The notes under the pieces were generated by a model that had not been told where the DNA came from, did no database searches, and saw only the letters and a program-made list of their open reading frames with translations. The position numbers and the translations under genes were made by a program. 64,000 nucleotides of DNA from an uncultured Selenomonadaceae bacterium (GTDB lineage Bacteria > Bacillota > Negativicutes > Selenomonadales > Selenomonadaceae): NCBI GenBank assembly GCA_905234175.1, contig CAJOGX010000008.1, positions 1-64,000 of the forward strand. Direction: 5' to 3'. Shown here one piece after another: positions 26,474-35,060 of this stretch. How positions within the stretch are numbered: the stretch's first letter is position 1; every line of letters starts with the position of its first letter.

Positions 26474-28147
26474 CTAAATTTCCATGATAATCGGCAGAAT
26501 CATTGGGCGGCGGCGGGTCTGGTCGAAGAGGAACTGCGCCAGCGCGTCTTTAACCTGAACTTTCATCGTTGACCAGTCGGAAATTTTTTCTTCGGTGCAG
26601 CGCCGCAGTGCCTGCAAAACTCTCGCCTTTGCCTCGTCCATGAGCTCTTCGGATTCGCGGACGTAAACGAAGCCGCGCGAAACGATATCGGGGCCGGCGA
26701 CGATTTTGTTAGTCTCCTTGTTCATAGTGACGACGACGATTAAAATTCCGTCCTGAGAAAGCTGGCGGCGGTCGCGCAGGACGATATTGCCGACATCGCC
26801 GACGCCCAGCCCGTCAACCATGACGACGCCCCAGTTAATTCTGCCGACGACTTTGCCGCGCTCTTTGGTGAACTCGAAGACGTAGCCGTTTTCGCCAACG
26901 AGAATGTGGTCGCGCGGCATACCCAGTTCCTCCGCAAGTTTTGCGTGCGCGAAGAGGTGATGAATTTCGCCGTGGACGGGAATGAAAAATTTCGGCTTAA
27001 TCAGATTGTGCATGAGTTTAAGTTCTTCGCGCGAGGCGTGGCCGGAAACGTGAATGCCGTCGTTGCGGCTGTAAATGACGTTGGCGCCGAGGCGTAAAAG
27101 GTTATCAATAGTTTTGGCGACAACTTTTTCGTTGCCAGGAATGGGCGTGGCGGAAATTATCACGGTATCGCCCTGAATAATGTCAACCTGCCGGTGGTCG
27201 CTCATAGCCATGCGGGTCAGCGCGCTCATGGGCTCGCCCTGGCTGCCGGTTGTTATGATAACGACGCGGTTGGCGGGGTAATTCACGATGTCTTCAATGT
27301 CGATAATGACGCCTTCGGGCGCGTGAATGTAACCGAGCTCAAGGGAAATGTTGACGACGTTGACCATGCTGCGGCCGAGAATTGCGACGCGGCGGCGGAA
27401 GCGTACGGCGGTATCGATAACCTGCTGAATGCGGTGGACGTTGGAAGAAAAAGTTGCGACGATAATTCTGCCCTGCGCGTTCATAAATTCGCGGGTGAAA
27501 GCGGCGCCGACGGTTTTTTCGCTGGGCGTGTGGCCTTCCTTTTCGGAATTGGTGGAGTCGGCGAGCAAAACGAGTACGCCTTTCGTGCCAAGGTCTGCGA
27601 GGCGGCGGAAGTCAGTCATTTTGCCATCAACGGGCGTGTAGTCGAATTTGAAGTCGCCGGTGTGCACGACCATTCCGACGGGCGTTTTAATCGACAGCGC
27701 GATAGAATCTGGGATTGAGTGATTGACGCGGATAAAGCCGACGCTGAAACAGCCGAGCATTACAATTTCGCCAGGCGTAACCGCGCGCAAATTGCCGGAG
27801 TCGACGCCGTTTTCGTGCAGGCGCCCTTCCAAAATTCCCAGCGTCAGTTTCGTTCCGTACACCGGCACCGAGAGTTTTTTCAAAATGTACGGCAGCGCGC
27901 CAATGTGATCTTCGTGCCCGTGCGTCAGAATTATCGCCTTGAGGCATTGCTGATTTTCCAGCACGTACGTGATGTCCGGAATGACTAAATCGATTCCCAG
28001 CATTTCATTTTCCGGAAACATTAAGCCCGAATCGACAATAATCATTTCGTCGCCGCAGCGGATTACCGTCATATTTTTTCCGATTTCGCCCAGCCCGCCC
28101 AGCGGAATTATCTGCAGTTTCTGTTCAGTTTTCTGTTCGTTCTTCAA
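26474..28147 (-). CDS. rnjA: Ribonuclease J
   Basis: RNase J is a metallo-beta-lactamase/beta-CASP nuclease with endo- and 5'-3' exoribonuclease activity, central to mRNA decay in Firmicutes. Visible motifs are ILTHGHEDHIGALPY (HxHxDH metal ligands), VHTGDFKFD, the beta-CASP ATFSSNVHRIQQ segment and HVSGHAS. The product is about 557 residues, normal length. I favour the TTG at 28147, which has GAGG 9 nt upstream. An in-frame ATG at 28162 lacks a properly spaced ribosome site. A strong AGGAGG further upstream instead serves a short out-of-frame ORF. The gene ends 9 nt before the pseudogene remnants. Confidence 0.93.
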   Translation of the reverse strand: MKNEQKTEQKLQIIPLGGLGEIGKNMTVIRCGDEMIIVDSGLMFPENEMLGIDLVIPDITYVLENQQCLKAIILTHGHEDHIGALPYILKKLSVPVYGTKLTLGILEGRLHENGVDSGNLRAVTPGEIVMLGCFSVGFIRVNHSIPDSIALSIKTPVGMVVHTGDFKFDYTPVDGKMTDFRRLADLGTKGVLVLLADSTNSEKEGHTPSEKTVGAAFTREFMNAQGRIIVATFSSNVHRIQQVIDTAVRFRRRVAILGRSMVNVVNISLELGYIHAPEGVIIDIEDIVNYPANRVVIITTGSQGEPMSALTRMAMSDHRQVDIIQGDTVIISATPIPGNEKVVAKTIDNLLRLGANVIYSRNDGIHVSGHASREELKLMHNLIKPKFFIPVHGEIHHLFAHAKLAEELGMPRDHILVGENGYVFEFTKERGKVVGRINWGVVMVDGLGVGDVGNIVLRDRRQLSQDGILIVVVTMNKETNKIVAGPDIVSRGFVYVRESEELMDEAKARVLQALRRCTEEKISDWSTMKVQVKDALAQFLFDQTRRRPMILPIIMEI

Positions 28148-28175
28148 AGTAAACAACCTCATTTCTGTTTTCCAA
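28125..28175 (-). CDS. Possible 16-codon upstream ORF overlapping rnjA
   Basis: TTG at 28175 has a full AGGAGG (28184-28189) 8 nt upstream, the best ribosome site in this region, and opens a 16-residue peptide (M-E-N-R-N-E-V-V-Y-F-E-E-R-T-E-N) that ends at a TGA inside the first codons of rnjA in another frame. It may be a leader ORF that couples or modulates rnjA translation. It could also be a decoy site without function. Confidence 0.35.
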   Translation of the reverse strand: MENRNEVVYFEERTEN

Positions 28176-28236
28176 TAAAATTACCTCCTGAGTTTTCAAT
28201 ACAAAAAATTTCCGTCCGAACACTCATAGCGTCAAC

Positions 28237-28265
28237 ATTTTAACATTTCGGCCGCGTCAATGCAA
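28237..28265 (-). promoter_or_regulatory. Promoter of rnjA
   Basis: On the minus strand TTGCAT (28265-28260), a 17-nt spacer and TAAAAT (28242-28237). The same pair of hexamers and spacer precedes trmB. The transcript would carry about 80 nt of leader before rnjA, including the short upstream ORF. Confidence 0.6.
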
Positions 28266-28347
28266 TTTAAATTTGCGCGCTTGAAGGATTTTTAGCGCCT
28301 TCCCGCGAAATTTCACGTTAGAATTAATTTTTGGAGGGATTTAGTTT

Positions 28348-29148
28348 ATGGTGAAACTCGTTGCCGTCGACGTGGACGGCACTTTTATTCATGATGACCA
28401 CACTTACGACGAGTCGCGCTTTGAAAAAATTTTCGCCCAAATGAAAAAAGCCGGCTGCAACTTCGTCGTGGCGAGCGGCAACCAGTATTATCAGCTGCGC
28501 GAAATTTTCAGCAGGTACGGCGACGAAATTTCTATCGTCTCGGACAACGGCGCTTACGTAGAGGCGCGCGGCGAACTGATTTTCGCGGCGGACATTCCAA
28601 AGGCGTCAGCTCATTTTGCTGTCGACGTGTGCAAAAAAATTCCTGGCGTACAAATTTTCATGTGCTGCGTCAAATGCGCCTACTGCGAACGCGGCAACGT
28701 CCCCGCCGACCTTTTCAACTTCATGCACCTTTACATGCCGCGAATGGAATTTGTGGACGATTTGAAGAAAGTCGACGACCAGATTTTGAAATTCGCGCTG
28801 ATTGTCCCCGAAGGCAAGCCGCTTGAGTACGAAGAAATTCTGCGCGAAAAACTCAGCGGCGTGCTCACGCCAACGGCAAGCGGAAATATTTCGATTGACC
28901 TTATCGTTCCAGGTTTGCACAAGGCGTCGGGAATTGCGCGGCTCGTCGAAAAGTTCGGGATAACTCCGGCGGAATGCACGGCGTTCGGAGACAGCTCAAA
29001 CGATATTGAAATGTTGCGCTACTGCGGCGAAAGCTACGCCATGGGCAACGCGGCGCCACACGTCAAGGCTGTGGCGAAACATATTTGTCTGACGAACAAC
29101 GAAGACGGCGCGCTGGTCGCGCTGGAAAAAATTTTTGGAGGCGATTAA
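28348..29148 (+). CDS. Cof-type HAD phosphatase
   Basis: The 266-residue protein is a HAD-superfamily class IIB hydrolase that dephosphorylates small phosphometabolites such as sugar phosphates or nucleotides. Motif I is VDVDGTFI (residues 7-14), a type C2 cap occupies the middle (Cys-rich IFMCCVKCAYC), the motif III Lys lies near GLHKASG, and motif IV is FGDSSNDIEML. GGAGGG precedes the ATG. It is followed after one base by a second HAD gene, so the two form a unit. Confidence 0.9.
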   Translation: MVKLVAVDVDGTFIHDDHTYDESRFEKIFAQMKKAGCNFVVASGNQYYQLREIFSRYGDEISIVSDNGAYVEARGELIFAADIPKASAHFAVDVCKKIPGVQIFMCCVKCAYCERGNVPADLFNFMHLYMPRMEFVDDLKKVDDQILKFALIVPEGKPLEYEEILREKLSGVLTPTASGNISIDLIVPGLHKASGIARLVEKFGITPAECTAFGDSSNDIEMLRYCGESYAMGNAAPHVKAVAKHICLTNNEDGALVALEKIFGGD

Positions 29149-29149
29149 T

Positions 29150-29803
29150 TTGAAACACGGAGCAATTTTTGACATGGACGGCACGCTCGTCGATACCGAG
29201 AAATTTTTCCGTGACGCGTGGATAGAAACTGCGGACTTTTTCGGCGTGCAGCGCAAGCCCGAACTTGCGGCGGCGATGAGCGGTTCACAGCGCGCGAAAA
29301 TGCCGGAAATTCTGCACAGGTTCCACCCGACGGTTGACGCAGAAAAATATATCGACATGGTTTATGCGAAAGTTGACGAGCGGCGCGAAACTGAACTGGA
29401 ACTCAAATTCGGCGCGCGCGAAATTCTCGAATACTTCAGTGCGGAAAAAATTCCAATGGCGGTCGCCAGCAGTTCCAAAGCGGCGGTAGTCGAAAAAAAT
29501 CTGGCGCGCGTCAATATCAGACAGTTTTTCACTGCGATAATCGGCGGCGACGAAGTACAAAACGGCAAGCCCGCGCCCGACATTTTCCTCAAGGCGGCGG
29601 AAATGATTCGCGTGCCGGCGGAGGACTGCTACATTTTCGAGGACAGTTTCAACGGGCTTCGCGCGGCGGCGGCGGCTAAGGGCGCGGCGATTTTCGTTAT
29701 CGACTGCGTTCAGCCAATCGACGAGATTCGCGCGCTGAGCTCCGGCGGCGTTTACGAAAATCTGAAAGAAGCGCTTACCGCGATTCGTCAGGGGGATATT
29801 TAA
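29150..29803 (+). CDS. HAD-IA phosphatase (beta-phosphoglucomutase-like)
   Basis: The 217-residue protein has motif I FDMDGTLVDTE, a small helical cap, motif II VASSSKAAVVEKNL, the Lys of QNGKPAPDIFLKAA and motif IV FEDSFNGLRAAAAA. This matches the class of beta-phosphoglucomutases and sugar-phosphate phosphatases; mutase or phosphatase activity cannot be told from the sequence alone. The start is TTG at 29150 with GGAGG 8 nt upstream. An in-frame TTG at 29135 overlaps the previous gene and the ribosome site itself. Confidence 0.9.
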   Translation: MKHGAIFDMDGTLVDTEKFFRDAWIETADFFGVQRKPELAAAMSGSQRAKMPEILHRFHPTVDAEKYIDMVYAKVDERRETELELKFGAREILEYFSAEKIPMAVASSSKAAVVEKNLARVNIRQFFTAIIGGDEVQNGKPAPDIFLKAAEMIRVPAEDCYIFEDSFNGLRAAAAAKGAAIFVIDCVQPIDEIRALSSGGVYENLKEALTAIRQGDI

Positions 29804-29860
29804 CATGCGACAGGATTTTTGGGGAAGTTTCAGGTGCGCTAAATCAACTGGAGTGATACA

Positions 29861-30739
29861 ATGCCTTCGTATGCCCATGACGTTAAAAATGAGCTGGCGC
29901 GCAAGCTCGACGAGGATACCGAATGTATGCGCGCGGAACTTGCCGCGATTTTCAAGGTCGGCTCGGTTATCGGCGAAGACCGAATGGATTTTTCCACCGC
30001 GAACGCCGCCGTTGCCCGCAAGGTTATCACGCTGCTGAAAAAACTCTACCCCGACGCGAGCAAGGAAGTCGCCGCCGTCCGTACCAAGCGCCTGACGCGA
30101 ACAATGCGCTACGCCGTCCGGCTTTTTCTTACCGGTCACACGGAAAAATTTTTCAGCGGGCTCGATTCGCCGGAAATTATTCGTCGCACGCGCTACAAAA
30201 TTTCCTACCTGCGCGGCGCGTTTCTGGCTGGCGGCACAGTCAACCGCCCCGAAGCTCAGTACTACCTCGAAATTATGTCGCTGAATCCATCTGCGTCGGA
30301 TTTCGTCAGGAGAATTTTTACGCAGCTGGAGTTCAATACCTCGGCGCGCGTCCGCAACAAAGATTTCGTCGTTCACATGAGCGAAGGCGATTCGATTTGG
30401 GAATTTCTCGGAATGATTGGCGCCGAAGAGGCCGTCGACCGCTTTGACAGCGCGCGCAATATGAAGGAAGTCCGCGCCAACGTCAACCGAATCACCAACT
30501 GCGAAATGGCGAACCTCAACAAGGCGATAGACGCCGCCCAGCGCCAGCTCGCCGATATTCGCCTCCTTATCGAGAATAACGTTAAAGTCAGCGACGAACT
30601 TCAGCAAACCATGCAAATCCGCCTGCGCCACCCCGAATACACCGTCGGGCAGCTCGCGGAAGAAATGTTTATCACGCGCCCTGGCCTGATGTACCGCTTT
30701 AAAATTCTTCACCAGCTCGCGGAAAATTTCCGGCGCTAA
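29861..30739 (+). CDS. whiA: DNA-binding protein WhiA
   Basis: WhiA is a sporulation/cell-division regulator conserved in Gram-positive lineages, with an N-terminal LAGLIDADG-like domain and a C-terminal helix-turn-helix. The 292-residue product shows the start SYAHDVKNELAR, YLRGAFLAGGTVNRPEAQYYLE, and the C-terminal NVNRITNCEMANLNKAIDAA block with the HTH in YTVGQLAEEMFITRPGLMYR. GGAG precedes the ATG. The usual neighbours yvcJ/rapZ and yvcK are absent; HAD genes lie upstream instead. Its stop abuts the stop of the convergent ChrA gene. Confidence 0.93.
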   Translation: MPSYAHDVKNELARKLDEDTECMRAELAAIFKVGSVIGEDRMDFSTANAAVARKVITLLKKLYPDASKEVAAVRTKRLTRTMRYAVRLFLTGHTEKFFSGLDSPEIIRRTRYKISYLRGAFLAGGTVNRPEAQYYLEIMSLNPSASDFVRRIFTQLEFNTSARVRNKDFVVHMSEGDSIWEFLGMIGAEEAVDRFDSARNMKEVRANVNRITNCEMANLNKAIDAAQRQLADIRLLIENNVKVSDELQQTMQIRLRHPEYTVGQLAEEMFITRPGLMYRFKILHQLAENFRR

Positions 30740-31303
30740 TCAGCTGTACTTTTTGTCGCGCAGGAGGAAAAATCCAATCACGGCGTCAATCGCTACCAGC
30801 GCCATTAAATTTGCGTCGAAGAAAACGTTGGCGACGAAAGTCCCGACGATTATCACGAGCGGCAGGATTAATTTTTTCTCGCACTGCTTTTTTAAGAGGT
30901 CAATTGCGACGCTGAGCAGAAGCGCCGTCGCTCCGCACTGCATTCCCTTGAGCGCCAGCTGAACTTTTTCGTTCGTGGCGATTAAATCGTAAAACGTGGC
31001 GACGACCGTTATGATTATCAGCGGCGGCAAAATCGTGGCGAACATTCCTGTAAGCGCGCCCAAAACGCCCGCCATTCTGTAGCCCAGCATTATCGCCGTG
31101 TTCACCGCCATGATTCCTGGCGTCGACTGCGCGATTGCGACCATGTTCAGCGTTTCTTCGTCGCTTATCCAGTGGTATTCGTCGACGTACTTCGCCTTCA
31201 GGAGCGGGATTATAATGTAGCCGCCGCCGACGGTGAACGCGCTGACGATAAACGTTGACTTAAAAAGTTTCCAATAAAAATTCGCATCAGTTTTCGGTTC
31301 CAT
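30740..31303 (-). CDS. Half-size ChrA-family transporter
   Basis: The 187-residue membrane protein is one CHR domain of the chromate transporter superfamily: FIVSAFTVGGGYIIIPLL near the N-terminus, WISDEETLNMVAIAQSTPGIMAVNTAIMLGYR, and five to six hydrophobic segments. Short CHR proteins usually occur as adjacent pairs encoding the two halves. Here only one is present; the neighbours are whiA (convergent) and a ROK kinase (divergent). Substrate (chromate or another oxyanion) is not evident. Confidence 0.88.
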   Translation of the reverse strand: MEPKTDANFYWKLFKSTFIVSAFTVGGGYIIIPLLKAKYVDEYHWISDEETLNMVAIAQSTPGIMAVNTAIMLGYRMAGVLGALTGMFATILPPLIIITVVATFYDLIATNEKVQLALKGMQCGATALLLSVAIDLLKKQCEKKLILPLVIIVGTFVANVFFDANLMALVAIDAVIGFFLLRDKKYS

Positions 31304-31327
31304 AAAAACACCTCTGGAGATGATATT

Positions 31328-32185
31328 TTGAAGATTTTGGCTGTCGATATCGGCGGGACTTTCGTTAAGTACGCCGTTATGAACGAAGCGGTTAAGTTTC
31401 TCAGTCGCGGGAAAATTCCTGCGCCCACGGGCAGTCGCGCGGATTTTTTTAACACCGTCAAAGAAATTTTCAGCGGCACCGGCGCCGAGGGAATTGCGCT
31501 TTCAATGCCTGGGATTATCGACGCGGAGCGCGGCGTCTGCCTCAAGAGCAACGCTTTTCCTTACAACAACGGCGTGAACGTCGCGCAGGTGGTCGAAAAA
31601 ATTTGCGGCGTGCGCGCGACGGTGGAGAACGATGCAAACTGCGCGGCGCTGGCTGAGGCGGAGAGCGGCAGTCTTACCGACGTGGAAGATGGTTTCGTGA
31701 TGATTTTCGGTACGTCGATTGGCAGCGCTTTCATTCGCGGCGGCGATATTCACCGTGGCAAAAATAATCTGGCGGGCGAAGTTGCGTTTACCTTTTCGGA
31801 CGGCGAACTTTTCCAGAATTTCTGCAGCGTTCCCGCTCTGCTGAAAGATTATGCGCGCGCTAAAAATTTGTCAATCGAAAATCTTAACGGCAGGGATTTT
31901 TTTAAAGCAGTCGGCAGAAACGAAAACGACGCGCTTGCCTGCCTCGACAGGTTCACGCGCCGAATTGCTGTTCAGATTTTCAACATTCAAATGCTGCTCG
32001 ACCCGGAAAAATTTGCGATTGGCGGCGGTATCAGCGCGCAGGCAAGTTTCATTGCGTCAATCCGCGCGAATCTTGATAAAGTTTACGCCGCCAGCCCGAT
32101 AGATTTTCCGCGCGTCGAGGTCGTTCCCTGCAAATTTCTCAACGACGCAAATTTAATTGGTGCAATGTTCCGCTGGCTGAAATAA
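31328..32185 (+). CDS. ROK-family sugar kinase-like protein
   Basis: The 285-residue protein has the ROK N-terminal phosphate loop AVDIGGTFVKYAVM, SMPGIIDAERG, NDANCAALAEAESG with the catalytic Asp, and MIFGTSIGSAFIRGG. It lacks the Cys-rich zinc motif (CxCGxxGC) of glucokinases and NagC-type ROK proteins, and no DNA-binding domain is present, so it resembles the zinc-less sugar kinase branch. Substrate is unknown. The start is TTG with GGAGATGA upstream. A terminator follows. Confidence 0.88.
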   Translation: MKILAVDIGGTFVKYAVMNEAVKFLSRGKIPAPTGSRADFFNTVKEIFSGTGAEGIALSMPGIIDAERGVCLKSNAFPYNNGVNVAQVVEKICGVRATVENDANCAALAEAESGSLTDVEDGFVMIFGTSIGSAFIRGGDIHRGKNNLAGEVAFTFSDGELFQNFCSVPALLKDYARAKNLSIENLNGRDFFKAVGRNENDALACLDRFTRRIAVQIFNIQMLLDPEKFAIGGGISAQASFIASIRANLDKVYAASPIDFPRVEVVPCKFLNDANLIGAMFRWLK

Positions 32186-32196
32186 ATTTTGTACAG

Positions 32197-32223
32197 GCTG
32201 CCCCTTAGCGGGCGGCTTTTTTT
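32197..32223 (+). terminator. Intrinsic terminator of the ROK gene
   Basis: GCTGCCC (32197-32203), six-base loop, GGGCGGC (32210-32216) with one G-T pair, then seven T. It sits against the end of the convergent symporter gene. Confidence 0.75.
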
Positions 32224-33646
32224 ATTTGTCGTCAGCTTTCCACTGGTAGTCAACTTCGACGCCGTTTTTCTCCTTCTCAACGACTTCGCGCTGGAAGTGG
32301 AAACATTCCTCGGCGATTTTGTTATTCAGAATCAGCAGGCACAAAAGATTTGGAATAGCCATCAGGCCATTCATCGTGTCGGAAAAGTTCCAGACAATAT
32401 CGAGCGTCTGCGTGGCGCCGACGAAAGTTATGCAGCTGAAAATGAAGCGGTAAGCGTAAATCACAGTGCGGTTACTGACAAGATATTCCAGCGACTTTTC
32501 GCCGTAGTATTCCCAGCCGAGAATCGTGCTGAACGCAAAGAGCGCCAGGCTGATTGAAACGATAAAGCGCGCCCATTCGCCGAAAACCGTACTGAACGCA
32601 AGAATCGTCAGCTGCGCGCCGGAAAAGAGCTTGCCGGTAGCAGGGTCAAGCATTCCAAGCATTCCAGAGCTGGCGATAACCAGACCGGTCAGCATACAAA
32701 TAATCATGGTGTCGAAAAATGTGCCGGTCATATTGACATAGCCCTGACGTGAGGCGTGGTCAGTGCGAGCCGCCGCCGCCGCGATTGGCGCAGAACCTAA
32801 ACCGGCTTCGTTTGAAAAAACGCCGCGCGCTACGCCCCAGCGCATTGCCGTGAGCATCGTCGCTACGATTGAGCCGCCGACGCCGCCAGCCACCGCTTCA
32901 GTTGAAAAAGCCATGCTGAGCATTGTCATAAAGCCCGACGGTACGTTTTCAAAATTCACGGCGATAACAACCATCGTCACGACGAGATAGAACGCCGCCA
33001 TTGACGGCACGATTATGCTGGAAACTTTGCCGATTGAGTGAACGCCGCGCATTAAAACCGCCAGCGAGCAAACTACAAGCACGGCGCCGGTTACCCACGT
33101 AGGAATTTCAAAACTCGTAGCGAATGCCGCGCTGATTGAATTTGCCTGCGTCATGTTGCCAATGCCGAAAGACGAGCAGACCGCGAAGAATGCGAAGAGC
33201 GCCGCCATGATTTTCCCGAAGGCGCCGCCGATACCGTTTTTCATCGCGTACATTGGCCCGCCAGCCATTTCGCCGACGGAATTTGTCTCGCGGTACTTGA
33301 CGGCCAGCACCGATTCGCCGTACTTTGTAGACAAGCCGAACGCCGCCGAAATCCACATCCAGATTATCGCGCCTGGCCCGCCCAAAACCATTGCCGTCGC
33401 TACGCCCACGATATTGCCCGTGCCGACCGTTGCAGAAAGCGCCGTCATCAGCGACTGGAACGGCGAAAGGTCGCCTTCGTGTTTCTGCTTCGTCTGCGTT
33501 ATCATTTTTATCGCGTACCACAGATTTTTCCACGGCAGGAATTTCAGCCGAAACGTCAGGAATACGCCCGTGCCGACCAAAAGTGCCAGCATGACAGGCC
33601 CCCAGACAAAATTGTTCACGTCATTGAGTAGCTGCTCCAAATCCAT
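32222..33646 (-). CDS. Alanine/glycine:cation symporter (AGCS family)
   Basis: The 474-residue protein is a sodium-coupled amino acid importer of the AGCS family. It has about ten transmembrane segments and the family blocks PFQSLMTALSATVGTGNIVGVATAM, GGPGAIIWMWISAAFG, KYGESVLAVKYRE and FSNEAGLGSAPIAAAAART. The ATG at 33646 has GGGAGGT 7 nt upstream; an ATG two codons earlier would overlap that site. It is monocistronic. Alanine or glycine is the likely substrate by family. Confidence 0.93.
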   Translation of the reverse strand: MDLEQLLNDVNNFVWGPVMLALLVGTGVFLTFRLKFLPWKNLWYAIKMITQTKQKHEGDLSPFQSLMTALSATVGTGNIVGVATAMVLGGPGAIIWMWISAAFGLSTKYGESVLAVKYRETNSVGEMAGGPMYAMKNGIGGAFGKIMAALFAFFAVCSSFGIGNMTQANSISAAFATSFEIPTWVTGAVLVVCSLAVLMRGVHSIGKVSSIIVPSMAAFYLVVTMVVIAVNFENVPSGFMTMLSMAFSTEAVAGGVGGSIVATMLTAMRWGVARGVFSNEAGLGSAPIAAAAARTDHASRQGYVNMTGTFFDTMIICMLTGLVIASSGMLGMLDPATGKLFSGAQLTILAFSTVFGEWARFIVSISLALFAFSTILGWEYYGEKSLEYLVSNRTVIYAYRFIFSCITFVGATQTLDIVWNFSDTMNGLMAIPNLLCLLILNNKIAEECFHFQREVVEKEKNGVEVDYQWKADDK

Positions 33647-33743
33647 TGTCATACCTCCCTGGAATTTGTGTAGCATAAATTATATTAAAATGGATTTTTC
33701 ATGTCAATTTCCGCCACGTGAATACATTTCCGCCAATAATTTT

Positions 33744-34949
33744 TCAGCCCGCCTTGAAGTTGTAGACCGGCTTCATGACTTCGACAATCTCAACGGCGTC
33801 GCCGATAACGTCAAGAATATCGTCGAGCGACTTGTAAGCCTGCGGCGATTCGTCGAGCGTCGCCTCGCTGACGGACGTTGAATAAATCCCCTCCATCGAC
33901 GCCTGATAATCGCTCATGCTCAGCCTTTCCTTAGCGGCACTGCGGCTCATAATTCTCCCTGCGCCGTGCGGAGCGGAAAAATTCCAGTCAGCGTTGCCCC
34001 TACCAATCGCCAGAACGCTGCCGTCGCGCATATTAATCGGGATTAAAACTTTTTTGCCGGAATGCGCCGCAATCGCGCCCTTGCGCAGAATCATTTCGTC
34101 GGTGTTAATGTAATTGTGTATCGTGTGAAAACTTTCGACGGCGCTGATACCCGTCCGCTTGATCAGAATTTCCGCCATGCGCTCACGATTCAGCCGCGCG
34201 AAGTGCTGACAAATTTCCACGTCGTGCAGGTACTGCGCCAGATATTTTCCGTACACAAAACACAAATCGTGCGGCGTCTCCGAATGCTGCTGCCGGAAAT
34301 TCCTGTGCAGTTCCTTAATCGCCTCCTGAATTTCCGAACGCCGCCCAGCCGCCTTGTACTCGCTGATAATTTTTTCCTGCGCTTTGAACATTTCCTCCTT
34401 GCCAATCGCCAAATCCACCGCCAGCTTCTGATAAATTTCCGCGACCTGCTTGCCCAGATTCCGGCTGCCGCTGTGAATCACCATATAAAAAGTCCCGTCG
34501 CGCGCTCGGTCAATCTCTATGAAATGGTTGCCGCCGCCCAAAGTTCCAATGCTCCGCTCAATCCGCCGCGTGTCCTTCAAGCCTCTGTAGCAAAACAAAT
34601 CCTGCAACTCGAATCTTTCGCCGCGACTTTCCCAGACATTTTTGCCGGACGGAATTTTATGCGCCGCCTCGTCGAACCGCTCAAAGTCAATCGCCGCCGC
34701 GTCGAGTTTCACGGTAAACATTCCGCAGCCAATATCGACGCCGACGACGTTTGGAACCGCCTTATCGCTGACGGTCATCGTCGTGCCAATCGTACAGCCG
34801 ACGCCAGCGTGCACGTCCGGCATAATCCGAATCTTACTGCCGCGCGTAAATTCGTAGTCGCACATTCGCCGAATCTGTTCGCGCGCCTCGTCCTCCATTT
34901 CCTTCGCGAACGAAACCGCCGTGCTGACTTTCCCGATAATTTCTTCCAC
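33744..34949 (-). CDS. rtcB: RNA-splicing ligase RtcB
   Basis: RtcB joins 2',3'-cyclic-phosphate or 3'-phosphate and 5'-OH RNA ends with GTP and Mn2+. The 401-residue protein has MPDVHAGVGCTIG, VGVDIGCGM with the metal-binding Asp and Cys, GTLGGGNHFIE, HSGSRNLGK and SAPHGAGRIMSR with the guanylylated His. No archease or RtcR is nearby; in Firmicutes the ligase often stands alone and may repair RNAs cut by toxins or stress. The start is GTG with GGAGGGA upstream. Confidence 0.94.
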   Translation of the reverse strand: MEEIIGKVSTAVSFAKEMEDEAREQIRRMCDYEFTRGSKIRIMPDVHAGVGCTIGTTMTVSDKAVPNVVGVDIGCGMFTVKLDAAAIDFERFDEAAHKIPSGKNVWESRGERFELQDLFCYRGLKDTRRIERSIGTLGGGNHFIEIDRARDGTFYMVIHSGSRNLGKQVAEIYQKLAVDLAIGKEEMFKAQEKIISEYKAAGRRSEIQEAIKELHRNFRQQHSETPHDLCFVYGKYLAQYLHDVEICQHFARLNRERMAEILIKRTGISAVESFHTIHNYINTDEMILRKGAIAAHSGKKVLIPINMRDGSVLAIGRGNADWNFSAPHGAGRIMSRSAAKERLSMSDYQASMEGIYSTSVSEATLDESPQAYKSLDDILDVIGDAVEIVEVMKPVYNFKAG

Positions 34950-34979
34950 AAAAATCCCTCCAGAAATTTTTTCGCTAAG

Positions 34980-34988
34980 ATTATACCA
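34980..34988 (-). promoter_or_regulatory. Extended -10 promoter of rtcB
   Basis: On the minus strand TGG-TATAAT (complement of 34980-34988), 31 nt before the rtcB start. No -35 match is seen. Confidence 0.5.
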
Positions 34989-34995
34989 GAAACCG

Positions 34996-35024
34996 TTGCA
35001 TTTTTTCGCGCATTCAAATAAAAT
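34996..35024 (+). promoter_or_regulatory. Promoter of trmB-ftsW-copA
   Basis: TTGCAT (34996-35001), a 17-nt spacer and TAAAAT (35019-35024), 37 nt before the trmB start. It diverges from the rtcB promoter with only a few bases between. Confidence 0.6.
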
Positions 35025-35060
35025 AATCTGATTGAAAATAACTTGAAAGGAGTGGCCGAT

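Noticed and set aside
29805-29860. Short ORF starting at 29805 ahead of whiA
   Set aside because: It lacks a ribosome site and runs out of frame into whiA; the stretch holds the whiA ribosome site.
29285-30712. Open frame of 475 codons on the minus strand opposite the second HAD gene and whiA
   Set aside because: Both plus-strand genes are clear by motif; the antisense frame crosses a gene boundary and an intergenic gap and shows no domain.
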